From Brachynemurus nebulosus (Eukaryota; Arthropoda; Insecta; Neuroptera; Myrmeleontidae), in contig JAPWDM010000023.1 in assembly GCA_035578155.1 (NCBI GenBank), forward strand, positions 1,426,001 through 1,490,000: 64,000 bases of DNA, in the 5' to 3' direction. A model generated the notes under the pieces. The model saw only the letters and a list, made by a program, of their open reading frames with translations, ran no database searches and was not told the origin of the DNA. This document shows positions 11,236 through 26,711 of the stretch, one piece after another. The translations under genes and the position numbers were made by a program. The number at the start of each line of letters is the position of its first letter. Position 1 is the stretch's first letter.

Positions 11236-12570
11236 AGTGAAAATTTGACAGTAAAGGGAACAATTTAAAAAGATTGGCACTAAAAACTAAATTTGATACG
11301 ATTCTGAGAGTCAATAATTTAACCAATAATCCTAAATTAAATCACGCCCACTGAGCTTCAATTTGATGACGCAACCAAGTTTACTAAAATTATTTCAAGT
11401 TCTAAAAAATCACAAATTAACAGACAGAATGATGAAATTGGAAAAGAGTTATATATTTTCGAAGTAGTTTTTTTTTAATTTTCACCAAAATTAAGTATGT
11501 AGGATATCGTTAGCATATCATGTTTTTTCAAGGAATTTCGTAATTTTGATAGCAAAAATGAAAAACTCACACCCAAATTACTCGAATTCAACCAGTTAAC
11601 CGAACTCAAATAACTTCCACAATGCCTGATTGAGAAAAATTAATTTTTCAATGTGTTGACGTCATTGAATCATAATTTTTACACTGATTTAAAAGCATAA
11701 TAAAAAAGATAGTATGATGAAATTGGAACCGAACTGTAGATTCTCAGTGTTGCTCTTTTAGGCATAGAGGATCAAGCACCAATACAGGAACGTAATTTTT
11801 CGCCCCCAGCTTACGGACCTCATCTGTAAGTAATACAGTATTAACAAAAATATTCGATTATATATAGGAAATTAAGCTTGAGTGAAAAAATAACACACAA
11901 TATAACTATACTTTAAATATTCCTCTCTGATTTAGAAAGCAAAATAACTTTCACTCACTGTTTAAAGTTTAAATACATTGAAACTAAATTCCTATACCGG
12001 TTCTTATAACAACACAATGTTTTGCTTCTATTTCACCATTGTTTCTACAACTCAAATGTCACAACTTTCACTAATTCTATCAACGTTTTGCTAGTATGTT
12101 GGTTGGGTATTTGTTTACAATTGCGTGAATTTCCTAATGAACTATCAATGTATCACGGGCTTGGTTATTTACTAGTATTTTCGTTTTACTGATTGCTTGC
12201 GATCTAATTTACAATGTCTGTCCTGTGTGATAACTCCATCAATAACCCGCAAACCCGCATTTTCTTATTATTTGTAAAACGAAAATGTGAAAATGTTTTA
12301 TTTTCCATTTTATTATTCATTTTCAATGTCTATATTTGTATGTATGTGCAAACTATAAAATGATTGATGAAAATTATTCACATCATTTGTAATCGATTCG
12401 ACGGTTTTTCTCAGAACGAGATGTGAATTTTTGGTATTTATTTCAAATAAATACACAAAATTTTTTTTATTAAAACAAAGAAATACTTTTAGCTTAGAGA
12501 GATTTTTTGTAACAGTGATAGACATTATAAGGTACCGTTTTATGAAATACAGTATTTTATTATTGATTTT
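11236..12570. other. Sequence without recognisable gene
   Basis: A+T-rich sequence. The last ~100 bp (from about 12480) are the left flank of the dispersed repeat that carries the 31-bp array. Nothing else is supported. Confidence 0.4.
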
Positions 12571-13678
12571 AATACAGAATTGTTGTAGTCTTACTAATTT
12601 GGTACAGAACTACTGTAGCTTAACTACTTTTGATCCAGAATCGCTGTAACCTTACTACTTTTGGTCTAGAATCGCTGTAATTTTACTACTTTTGGTAAAG
12701 AATTGCTGTAACTTTACTACTTCTGATTAGAGATGAGCTAAACGGTTATTTTCTAATAACTGTTATTTATAACAGTTTTTATAATAACTGGTATGGTATT
12801 TGGATATTTTAACATATTGTAAGATATTCGATATGCGTATAAACGGTTCTGTTAGTGAAATATGCACAGATCTATAATACTGATGGATACTAAATAACAT
12901 TTTTTGCTTTATGTATAATACTGCAATATCTGTTCAAATACTTGTCTATACAAGGATTTCGACTTTATATACACAATTTTAACAATTTTATGGATACAAA
13001 ATTACAAATACAAATAGATAACTGTACAACAGACAATAGTTCATCTTTAAGGGTTTTTAAATGTGCTACAATAGAAAATGTGTAACTTGTCTGGGGCGTT
13101 ATTATTTTGAAATTCTCCGTAGGTGGTTAAAATAAATTACTGTGATCCTTTCTTTCAAATATATTAATATTGACCTATGTTGTCGATATTTTCAAAGGAG
13201 TTATTTAAGTAACCAGTTACTGGGTATTCCAGTTATTGACGATAACTGTTATCTTTCTATACTAGTTATGAAATCACAGTTATCGATATATCGATCATCT
13301 CTACTTCTGATAAAGAATCACTGTCACCTTCCTACTTTTGGTTCAGAACCGTAATGAACTTACTAGTTTTGATCCAGAATCGCTGTGACCTTACTACTTT
13401 TGGTCCAGAACCGTAATGAACTTACTAGTTTTGATCCAGAATCGCTGTGACCTTACTACTTTTGGTCCAGAACCGCTGTAATCTTACTACTTTTGTTACA
13501 GAATCGCTGTAGCCTTACTGTTTTTGATGCAGAACCGCTATAACCTTACTACATTTGGTACAGAACCACTGTAACCTTACTACTTTTGCTACAGAATCGC
13601 TGTAACCTTACTACCTTTGGTCCAGAATCGCTGTAACCTTCCTACTTTTGGTACAGAATCACTGTAACCTTACTACTT
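12571..13678 (+). repeat. 31-bp tandem array, long copy, split by a hAT MITE
   Basis: Units of the type CTTTTGGTCCAGAATCGCTG plus TAACCTTACTA occur at 12571-12727 and 13304-13678. Removing the inserted element at 12728-13303 with one TSD copy rejoins them into one array of roughly 17 units. A few units carry larger duplications: the pair around 13330-13470 repeats TGAACTTACTAGTTTTGATC. The units are not separated by unique spacers and there are no associated genes, so this is a minisatellite. Confidence 0.85.
12728..13303. mobile_element. hAT-type MITE inserted in the 31-bp array
   Basis: Tips are TAGAGATGAGC at 12728 and GATCATCTCTA ending at 13303. The perfect 8-bp duplication CTTCTGAT lies at 12720-12727 and 13304-13311. 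Subterminal TAACTGTTAT and TATCGATA motifs recur. It is 576 bp with no coding frame. Confidence 0.88.
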
Positions 13679-13679
13679 T

Positions 13680-14061
13680 ATATTGCCTAACTGTAGCAAT
13701 TGAGATAACTATCATTTATTTTTTTTTACTGACCAAGGCCAAAATATTTTTTTTAAATGTATTTTTACAACGTATTCACAGCGCCTTCACCATAAGATTT
13801 TTCAATATCAGTAACTTTTGCGGTAAAGTCGAATATATATAAAATTTAAAAAGGCAACTTTCATGTCATCTAATTTATATAAAAATAGAATAGAAATTTC
13901 TTGCCTGTGTATTTAGAGAATAAAAAATTAAATTGTCTAAAAATTTTAACAAAGTAAGGCACTAGTTTTTCTTGTACGGAAATTTAACATTACGATATTT
14001 TTTTACATAATGTTGACGCCAGCTACTCAATTCAAGTACAATTCATTCGATTACGTAATTT
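13680..14061. other. Right flank of the array-bearing repeat, then plain A+T-rich sequence
   Basis: 13680-13850 matches 1323-1421 plus 2062-2100 of the first copy. Beyond that I see no feature. Confidence 0.5.
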
Positions 14062-14091
14062 TTCAAAAAAAAAAAAAAAAAAAAAAAAAAA
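14062..14091 (+). repeat. Poly(A) tract
   Basis: Run of about 25-30 adenines. It could be the tail of an old retroposed sequence, but no retroposon body was recognised upstream. Confidence 0.8.
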
Positions 14092-14459
14092 CAAATATAT
14101 CGGGCATGCTTGTATAATACAGGTCAAAAAAACAAAAAAAAATTATATTAAATAGTTAGCTGGCAATCAGCTGTTGTAGTATCGATATCAAATATTATTT
14201 CGGCTAAAATTAAGTCAATTTAATCTTTTTTCGGTTAAGATAATTGTTCTGAAAAATCGCATTTTGTTATCTAAAGTTCTGCGCCGAATTCCTAATTATT
14301 GAATAAGATCATCGTGGATTTTGTTGTATTTTATAAATCTATTTGTTGTATTTTATAAGCTACACTTATACGTATATCCAAAACATCCAAAACAGAAATA
14401 ATTAATGATAATGCCTTAAGCTTTTATAAATTATGTTGCATATTGCTTCAAACTTCACT

Positions 14460-15430
14460 CAAAAATTATTTTATTTTTTTTAGCTCATTTTTAAATAAAA
14501 ACTTTTTCTTGGGGGGGGGGAAGGTTTTTAAATTTTTTTTTGCATTTTTTTTAAATATTTTTTCTGAATGTACAACATGTCGAGCGTGTTGTGTCAAAAT
14601 TTCAAGTAAATCCGAGCAAAACTAATGAAGATACAGCGTTTCAAGCGACCGGCCCTCATGCTCGATTTTTATACCTGCCTGGTAGCTGTGCGACGCGCCT
14701 ACCTGGTAAGTATAAAATTTACTTTAATTTTATACTTACAAATCTTATACAAAACAAATACTTACTATAATTACCCGAGTAAGTATAAAAAATTATATCA
14801 TTTTATTGATGCTTAGTTTTGGATTTTTGAGTATAAAAAACTTTAAATCCATTTTCTCGCAAACAACATTTTTGAAGTTCGTGAACATCATAACTCAAAA
14901 TCTACTTCACCAATTTTGTTGAAATTTTGTACACTGTTTCTACACGTAGATCAACAGGTAATCAGTCGAGTTTTTTTTTTTTTGCTATTTTTCTCCAGTT
15001 TATAATAACAAATTAACCGAAATTTTTAGCAAAAATTGTGTTTTTCACTTTAAAATGCTGCCAAAAATAAAAAACTCGAAAAAATACAAAAAACTCTTCT
15101 TGACTCCCTAGGGAAACATATCGCCTTTTAAACGCATTTCGATTTTTTTGTCTCGGATGATCCGGTACCAAGTTATGATGTTCACCGCAAAACAACTTTT
15201 TTTCGAGGCGTCTCCGGAAATTCGCTGTCACGGACTTATTTATCGATATTTGTAATTGATAATTTTTTCAAAGATACTTCAGATGTTATATTATAACGTG
15301 TATATGAAACAAATAAGCCAACATTATTCATATCTCCAAAAAAAATCATGAAAATATGCCTTTTTTTCACTTTTAAAACCTTACCCCCCCCCCACCCTTA
15401 AAAAACATTTTTTTTACTATAATTTATTAT
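14460..15430. repeat. Region with two inverted G-run/C-run blocks
   Basis: A run of 11 G followed by AAGGTTTTTAAA at about 14510-14532 has an inverted relative near 15370-15395 (TTTTAAAACCTTA then a C run). GTGAACATCATAACT at 14881 recurs inverted near 15172-15187. This suggests a decayed long inverted repeat of about 1 kb. The arms are too diverged to align fully by eye. Confidence 0.35.
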
Positions 15431-16645
15431 CGTTTTAAATTTATCAAAGTCTAATTTTTGAAAACTCCATCATTCTTATAAAAATCGGATTTACGCAATA
15501 CTTTTTAACGATAAAGTCGCGTAACCACATGATAAGAAATTTATATGTGAAAAATAACTGAAAATAAAAGAATAAATAAAAAGATAAAAGAATAAAGAAT
15601 AAAGAAAACATCCTTAAAAGTAGTGTTCTACTTAAATTTAACATAATCTTGCCCCCTCTTTGTTTAAAATAAAACACATTTTTATTAAAATATAAAGAAT
15701 GTACGAAGCTTTGAAAATTTACCGGCCATTTTTCCCTATAAAATGTAAAAATAAAAGATGTAATATAATGGGTTAGCATTTATGTACTTGTAATAAATAA
15801 CAGATAGATGTTTCTGTCCTTTACGATTGTATTTACGGGTTACGACCAACCATGTCGCATCGCACAAAACCAAATATGCCGTACTTCAAGAAAAAAGAAA
15901 TTTTTTACAATGTGCTTACGTGCGTTTTATTGTATTTTACCTTTGTATATAAGTATCTACTTTAGAAGAGACATATGGCTGCCTCGTTTATATTTTCCAT
16001 GAAATACATTTATACGCATCGATTTTCATTTTTAAATAGATACGAAGAAATTGACTTTCTTTATATTTCGCTTTTTTAAATGTAAATTGAAGAGCTTATT
16101 CCAAAAACAGCACTTGTCAAAAATTCAAATTTTTCAGTATAAAGAAATTATTGTAAGAACTATAATTGACAAAAGTTTTTTTTGTAGAACTGACAATATT
16201 ACTACAACTGGCAAATGTTTGACAAATGTTTTTTTTGTAGAACTAACAATATTTTGTCAATATTTTGTTTGCTTATATCTCATGAGAAATAATATTTTTG
16301 GTGAAACCATTTAAACTATTACATAGATAGTTAAAAAATCTATAGGATGGCGTCATTATTAGAATTTTTTAAAAAATTGACATGTGTTGTTTTTGGAATA
16401 AACTCTTCAATTAACAAATATCGGGAGCACAGTAAAAGAGTGGGGATGAAAAAAAAAAACATCACGTTATTCTTAGAAATCACAATAAATTATTTATTTT
16501 TGAATTAATTCAAATTTGAAAGAGATGGAGGCAAAAATTGCGTCAATAAAGCCTTCACAGCTTTATTCGTGAATTTTCATACTTAATTAAAAAATACAGT
16601 AAGAAAATTATAAGCACGTCAGTAATACACTCATAATGCGTTTCC
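15431..16645. other. Sequence without recognisable feature
   Basis: Short open frames here are A+T-rich and show no recognisable domain. Direct repeats TTTTTTTGTAGAACT at about 16177 and 16230 suggest a small local duplication. Confidence 0.4.
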
Positions 16646-17847
16646 TTAAGGGGAGGTTCGTCAAAAAAAAAAAGAAAAAAAGAAATCGATTTTTTCTTCA
16701 TAATAGGCATGATGACAGTAATAAAGAATTATTGAAATTATATACTCGTATTTATCTAATGAAATAGGGTTCATAAATAATAAAAAACGTATTAATTTTT
16801 ATTTTTTATTTTATTATTAATTTTTTTTTTTTAGTAAAATAAAACGACAAATTACAACTGTCCGCCATGTTAGATTGAACACAAATCATAATAAACTACG
16901 TCACGTCTATGTAAACAATATTTTGTGTACAAGCTCTGCACTTTTTATTGCATTTATTAAGAAACGTTAGCAATGGAACAGGGATTTACTAAGGCAAATA
17001 GTTTCAATTTACCAAAAATTGATTTGCTAATGCTGGGAGTATTTTTTGCGTCAAATAAAGACTTTTGCTCAGCAGAATTTAGAAATGTCAAAACTTCAAC
17101 GTAAGTACATCAATATTCTTTAAAAAAATGACTTATAAGTTCAAAATCCGTAAAATATGCTTTTTGTTTGCTCTTATTTGTACTTCATGATAAGTACAAA
17201 TATTACAGGTTACATTATTTATTAATAAAGTACCCATTAAGATAAATAATTGTGAATAATCAAAAGAGGAAACATAACTTTAAAAAGCATCAAATTTATT
17301 ATTGAATTTAGACATCAAACAAAATTATTTATTAAGCATAGAATATTTTAGAATGTATGAAATGAAGTAAAAACTTACGTCAAAGTGATCTTCACAAAAG
17401 TAAATTGGAGAATTTAGACAAATAGCTTTTGGATCTCGCCGTGCAAGGTTAAGCCACTTAGTGCGCATTTTTTTTATGTGGAACGTAAACAAATAACTTG
17501 CTAGAATTTTTTATTGATGTATTTCCACACTGAGGGACTGCACACCACTTATAAACTTTAGTATTCATATTTGTAACAAAAATCAACTAAATTCTTCTAA
17601 CTCAAATTCAACACAATATACAGTTGCGTTATATTTGTGTATCCAAGCAATTGATTACATAGACGTGACGTCACAGCAGACGCCATGACATATTCGAGCG
17701 TTTTGACGTGTATTTCGAAATTAATAATTAAAATGACAATTTTATACTAATAAATCGATTTCTTTTTTAGAAATAAGATTTTTTTGTTTAAGTAGATATT
17801 TCTGAATCTCGTATAAGAGTTTTTAAAAATTCGTCATCATGCCTTAA
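16646..17847. mobile_element. Probable TTAA-bounded element carrying one exon-like ORF
   Basis: TTAA followed by GGGGAGGTTCGTC lies at 16646. CATCATGCC followed by TTAA lies at 17835-17847. Inverted blocks inside (TACGTCACGTCTATGTAAAC near 16900 and its counterpart TACATAGACGTGACGTCA near 17657) indicate symmetric ends. The outermost tips are poorly matched, so the boundaries are tentative. Confidence 0.45.
16973..17100 (+). pseudogene. Possible first exon of a transposon-borne protein
   Basis: From the ATG at 16973 the frame reads MEQGFTKANSFNLPKIDLLM then GVFFASNKDFCSAEFRNVKT. It runs into a consensus splice donor (AC then GTAAGT) at 17101. The wording resembles N-termini of insect repeat-encoded proteins with SWIM/YqaJ-nuclease regions, which I recognise only loosely. 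I could not find a following exon within the element, so it is probably a fragment. The symmetric sequence on both sides argues for a transposon gene rather than a host gene. Confidence 0.35.
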
Positions 17848-18090
17848 ACGCTTTTTTCTGGAAACTATGGTTTTCAACATGGTTCCGGATGTATCTCAAA
17901 AAGTATTTGAGGTATCGAGATAAATCAAAGTGCATACTATTCCTCGATACAGTCTACAGTCATTGTGGCAGGAACTAGAATCTTCTAGTTCCGTAATATA
18001 TCTTCAATATATCGAGAGATTATAGTCGAGAAAAAACGGTGATTTTTGACAATTTATTTTTAAAATGCGATTTCTCGTTGGTTTTTTATT
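17847..18090 (+). repeat. Dispersed repeat (also at 57541-57765)
   Basis: Direct-orientation match to 57541-57765 plus 58828 onward. It shares CTTTTTTCTGGAAACTA, ATTTGAGGTATCGA, ATTCCTCGATAC, GGCAGGAACTAG and TTCCGTAATATAT. This copy is uninterrupted where the 57.7 kb copy carries an insertion. Confidence 0.8.
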
Positions 18091-18643
18091 TTCGAATCTC
18101 CCATTAAATATTTTATATACTTAAACAAATGAGACTGAATGAGTCTAGAAAATGAATCACAAAATCTTTGTGTAATTTACATTATAGATTTGAAATGAAC
18201 TTAATTTTTGAAGTGAAAAGTTCTGTAGCGAGGGTAACTCTGCGTAAGAGTGTAACGAAATCTGTAATGGCCGAGAGTGAAAACGGTAATGCTTTGGCTG
18301 TAATGTAAAATTTGCAATGACTGTAAAGTGAAACAAACGGTAGTGGTTAGTTGATCATTACTAATTGTAAGTGACTAATATTTTATAGGTATTGTTCAAA
18401 TTATTTAATTTATCCACAACATTCTTGATATCATATTTTGTATTATTTAAACTTATATTAGGTTCAATTCGGTACATATACTAAGGGTGCAGTAGTAGGT
18501 CACTATCCAGAAATCCTTTTTAGTCGAATTTTCTCCGAAAAATTAGACTTATACAGTCTATACGATAAGAGCTGCGAGCGGCGAGAGTAGGGGCGCTATC
18601 CGTTTTCGGACCCGTAGAACACGAATATGTAGAAAAAAAAATG

Positions 18644-18647
<4 letters not shown>

Positions 18648-18731
<84 letters not shown>
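18648..18731. repeat. (TA)n microsatellite
   Basis: Uninterrupted TA tract of about 84 bp, immediately followed by the 160-bp tandem region. Confidence 0.97.
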
Positions 18732-18734
<3 letters not shown>

Positions 18735-19635
18735 CCCGCCACCTTTTAATTTGTGTAGGGCCCCCCTATGGAAGTTAAGAGATGAAATTTGGTAAATGGG
18801 GCTCATTTTCGAGGCACCTCATACTATCAAAGTGGGGTCAAATTTTGGGCAAATTTTTTTTCTGACCCGACTTTTAAGGGGGTGGTGGGGGGCGGAAAAG
18901 CAATAAAACTTTTCCAAACCGGTTTTAAATAATGTTTCGGTCAATTATCTAAAACATATCCAAAATTCAACTTCCTAGGATGATATGGTGGGAGTAGAGG
19001 GGGGAAAAACGATTTTCGCTGGATCTAACAGGCCCCCAGCCCCCCAGAATTAACGTAGAGGGTTGAAATTTGGTGTGTTGATAAAGTTCGTACCTAGGTT
19101 GTGCTTTTTGGAGGTTTTAATATTTTACCCCCACCCCCCTCATTTTTAAGCTACAATTTCATGCATTTTCGACGTTTTCGAAGTTTGTACCACTCGCACA
19201 GGTCACCCGAATAAACCTAGAGGGCTGAAATTTTGTATTCGGATTGAGTTAGTATCAAGGGGGTACCTTTTGGGGGTCTCGACTTTTAACCCCTACCCCC
19301 ACCATTTTTATACCCAAAAGAACATGATTTTTCTTGTTTTTTAACAGTTTCGTTCGGGTCAAAATCTCCCCAAATAAACCTAGAGGGCTGAAATTTGGTG
19401 TACAGGTTAAGCTAATAGCCAGACACTGTTTTTTGGAGGTTTCAACTTTTAACCCTTACCCCCACGATTTTTACGCCAATATTTCCTTAATTTTTTTGCT
19501 TGTTTTCTAACACGTCTAGAGACTCCATAAGGAAACCTAGAGGGCAGAAATTTTGTACGTGTATTCAGTTAGTATCCAGCTAGTACCTTGTAGGGAGTCC
19601 ACATCACTTTTCCCCCCACTTCTCCCATTTTTACA
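18735..19635 (+). repeat. Degenerate ~160-bp tandem array
   Basis: The block ACCTAGAGGGCTGAAATTT recurs with equivalent positions near 19056, 19218, 19381 and 19538, that is 157-163 bp apart. Each unit then has a TTTTTGGAGGTTT-like box and a run such as ACCCCCACCATTTTTA. Earlier, more diverged units start near 18760. No frame stays open through it. Confidence 0.8.
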
Positions 19636-20890
19636 TCGGAATTGAATGCTATTGTTAAATGTGTTTTAAAAGCATTATGTTTATTCTAAATACAAGTAGG
19701 CGAATAGTAATTTTAAAAAATTTAAAAAAAAGTGAACTTACTTTTATGACAAATGAAATACATACATATTAAGTAATTTAAAAATGTTATTAAAGTCACT
19801 GTTTATTTATAAATTAGGAATTTTGAATTTTTAGTATTTATGAAATAGAAATTTTGGATTTTTTTGGAAAGAAAAAATATCTTTATAAAGGCCTTCCAGT
19901 TTACTATTTAAGGTCCTTTTTTAATATTTAAAACTAAAACATAAAGGCAATTAGCGGATAAACATGGGCAGGAATGTCCTCGTACGAATTGTGTTGGCTT
20001 TTTTTCTGCTACCTGTTTTCGGCACAAAATTGAAATTTACTGAGATACAGCCCTTAAATACTTAAAACCTTTTTTTAAAGCCTCGATCAGCCGAACACTC
20101 ATCACCAGTTTTGAAACCAACAAAATGACAATTCGGTTGTAGACTTTCAATCACATTTCGCTTGTAGACATTCAATACCGAAGATGAAGGGGAAAATTCG
20201 ACTACCGTGATGGGGCCCCGCTGCTCACGGCGTTTTTTTTTAATCAATTTTTTCTTTAATAATAATAATAAAAATAAATATACATTTTACATATTAAGAT
20301 CATTCCTAATACGACTAAGTTAATATTTATATTCACTAAAAATTAGATAAAAATAACATCATTACTTTCATTATTATTACCTATCAGTTAATTTCTCCCC
20401 TTATTAGACTACTAAAATTCAACAAATCTATGGAAATCAAAATAAATTTTAAAATTAAAACAATTGAAGTCATATTAATAAATAAATAAATTACCCTCAA
20501 AAATAGCAAAAAAAAAATTTTCTACTCCTATTGAAGAACACACTCATTATATATCCGTTAATTGTTGAGAAAGTTAGGCATTATTCAAAGGTGTGGAGGA
20601 ATGTTCATTACTCAATACCCTCCTGACCAATGAAATCACAGTATTAATCATTATTCCATGGGTTTGCTTTTGTTTTGTGTATATATGTATGTATCAAGTT
20701 TTAATTTAATATATAATATATTGCCTAGTAACGTTCAAGTAAATAAAGTAGTTTATGTTTTGTTTTGATCGTTTTATACATAATATTATACAAACTTTTA
20801 ATAAAATTAGAAATAGATTAAAAATTTGATTTAAAATTTATATTCAATTTTATCTAAATCAAAAAGGAAAAAAGTCGTAGAAAAAATATC
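19636..20890. other. Mostly featureless A+T-rich sequence
   Basis: The only item of note is a 33-codon frame at 19964-20065 with a hydrophobic N-terminal stretch, reported in the findings. No other gene or repeat is supported. Confidence 0.4.
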
Positions 20891-20892
20891 GT

Positions 20893-21015
20893 ATTCTACT
20901 CGCTTGCAATGGCTATTACTCACTCAGATGCATTATGACACTCGCCTCACAAGCTCGGCTCGTGTCGCAATTTCATCTTCGTGAGTAATAGCTATCATTA
21001 CTAGCTCGTTGAATA
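20893..21015. repeat. Imperfect palindrome, possible short foldback element
   Basis: GGCTATTACTCAC at about 20911 pairs with GTGAGTAATAGCTA at about 20980. The pairing extends imperfectly outward (TACTCGCTTGCAATG against CATTACTAGCTCG) and inward (GACACTCG against CTCGTGTCG). The arms are about 50 bp. It is probably a small foldback repeat. Confidence 0.5.
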
Positions 21016-21714
21016 ATATACTATTATGGACACTTCAGGGGAATTATTAAAGTAAAACATATTTTAATTTTTTGTGAATTCTGGTTCTAATCTGATGGCA
21101 TTTAATCTTAAACTTGACTTGAGAATAGTTTATTATGACTCGTTCAATGAAGTCATATTATATAAAATATATTTATGTGACTTCGAATCAATTGCAAGAT
21201 GGATTTGGATGAATGGGTTTTCACTTCAGTCGTGTGGTTTTAAGCACGCTCACAATTTTTCTTTCGAGTGTTAATACATTCTTAAATAAACTGTTAATAG
21301 CTTTTATAACATATAGGTACAATTACATATAATATGTTAAGGTAAAAATTATTTTTCTTTATATTATACTTGGGACACACATATAAAAATGAGTTGGGTA
21401 CAATTTATGATAAAACTAAGGATTTAAAAAAAAAAAAGGAAAATAAAATGGCATAATGTGTTTTTTTTCTTGGACGAAGCACTAAAGTTTTTTTTTTTTT
21501 ATTTTATGTTAAAGAAAAGGAAATTTTTATATTTTGTTACTCATACAACATTAATGTTCTTTTTAAGTAATGTGTAAAACAGTAAAGAGGTTCATGATAA
21601 AATAATAAAGGTTTTAAGCAAACATAAAAACTACAGTTAGTTTTTCTTTAATTTTATTAATAACATTTTTTATATAATTATGTACTTGCATAACTGTAAT
21701 TTACAAGATGTTTC
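21016..21714. other. Sequence without recognisable feature
   Basis: A+T-rich, with poly-A and poly-T runs near 21430 and 21490. No supported gene. Confidence 0.4.
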
Positions 21715-21719
21715 TATCT

Positions 21720-22755
21720 ATCGCTGCAGGATCGTCTAGATCTACCAGTGCATAGCAGGTTGCTAACACACAGGCTGGTCCAGAATTTTTTTACCGTGAT
21801 TGTTAGACCTAATAGTAAGTTGAAAAATAATGGTACAATCCTGTAATGGGGTGAAATGATGAAGAGTTCCGTATCTCCTAGAAGATGTTGGAGACCACAT
21901 TTTTCCATTTTCTTGTGTCCCTTGCATAGCGGATCAGGTCTACCAATTTTCAGTTAGACCATTTTTACGGCCTCGTTGCCTTTTGGAGTTTAACCTTCCC
22001 ATGAGAATCACTTGCTACACAAAGTAGGTATCCGATCGCATAATATGCCCAAAATATGATAATTTCCATCTTTTAATTGTTTTAATTAAGGTCATTTGTT
22101 CATTAATATTTTTTTGTACTTTGTCGTTAGATGTAAACGAGTTCAATTTTACATTTAGTATTTTTTCTGTAACATTACAGTTCAAATGCATTCAGCTTAT
22201 TTATGATACCATTAGTTAAAGTCCATGTTCCACATAACAGCAGTACAATACAATAGACCATACATAACATTTCAAAAAACGTACTTTTATACTGGTTTTG
22301 ATTTTACTATTGAACAAAAATCGTTTTAGTTTATAAAACTCGGTTTCAGCATGAGCTATCTTGGCTTTAATTTTAACACTTTAATTATTTTTATTGTTAA
22401 AAATTTCACCTAAATATTTAAAATGTTTAACTTGATTGATTTTTACATTATTGCATTTTGTATGCAGCCCGTTAATTTCTTTTTCCAAGAAAGCCATTAC
22501 CACCGTTTTTTTAACATTTATTTTTAATCCCGCCTTTTCACTACCTATAATTTATTATATTGTTTAGAATTTTTTGCAATCCATTTTCGGAACTAGCCAA
22601 GATGACCGTATCGTCTGCATACCTTATGTTGTTTACCAAAATACTATTCGCTTCTAATCCCTCATTAATACTATCTAATGCTTCTATCATCATTTATTCA
22701 CTGTATAAATTATACAACACAGGTGACATAACACATCCTTGCCGAACTCCTTTTT
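21720..22755 (-). pseudogene. Non-LTR retrotransposon reverse transcriptase, 5'-truncated and broken
   Basis: Minus-strand reading from 22750 gives GVRQGCVMSPVLYNLYSE, an in-frame TAA, then MMIEALDSINEGLEANSILV and NNIRYADDTVILASSENGLQ. GxRQGC and the YADDT active-site motif (22607-22621) identify an RNA-directed DNA polymerase. Further on, in shifting frames, come KVRFLKCYVWSIVLYCC and KLSYFGHIMRSDTYFV, then KRQRGRKNG, the C-terminal region that follows the polymerase in many insect LINEs. There are at least four stops. Everything upstream of the polymerase core, including any endonuclease, is absent. The clade is not assigned. Confidence 0.85.
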
Positions 22756-22799
22756 TTTATTTTCACCCATTTTGTTTTTCCATTTTTTGTTTAAACGGT

Positions 22800-24316
<1,517 letters not shown>

Positions 24317-24422
24317 AAAATGGTGTTGTTGGGATGTTCGTGTGACATAAACATGTGACGTGTAAACCCCTACCACTGCAGCATGGACAATCTGCGATCG
24401 GACAATCTCCGAAAGTCGACAG

Positions 24423-24425
<3 letters not shown>

Positions 24426-24503
<78 letters not shown>
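24426..24503. repeat. (TA)n microsatellite
   Basis: Uninterrupted TA tract of about 78 bp. Confidence 0.97.
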
Positions 24504-24508
<5 letters not shown>

Positions 24509-24695
24509 ATGCCGTTATTATGACCTTTTATGGTAATGACGCTTAGCAAAAAACCTTATAAGGAGAAGAAGAGGGAAAAAAACAAAAAATTAAGAAAGAT
24601 TCCATTTTGAATCGTAAAAAGAAGAAGACATATTTTGTTTTTTATAAAAAAGATAATTAAAAAAAATATGTAATAAATAATATAAGAAAAAAATA

Positions 24696-26711
<2,016 letters not shown>

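Noticed and set aside
12571..13678. 31-bp repeats considered as a CRISPR array
   Set aside because: The units are contiguous and degenerate with no unique spacers, in eukaryotic sequence without cas genes.
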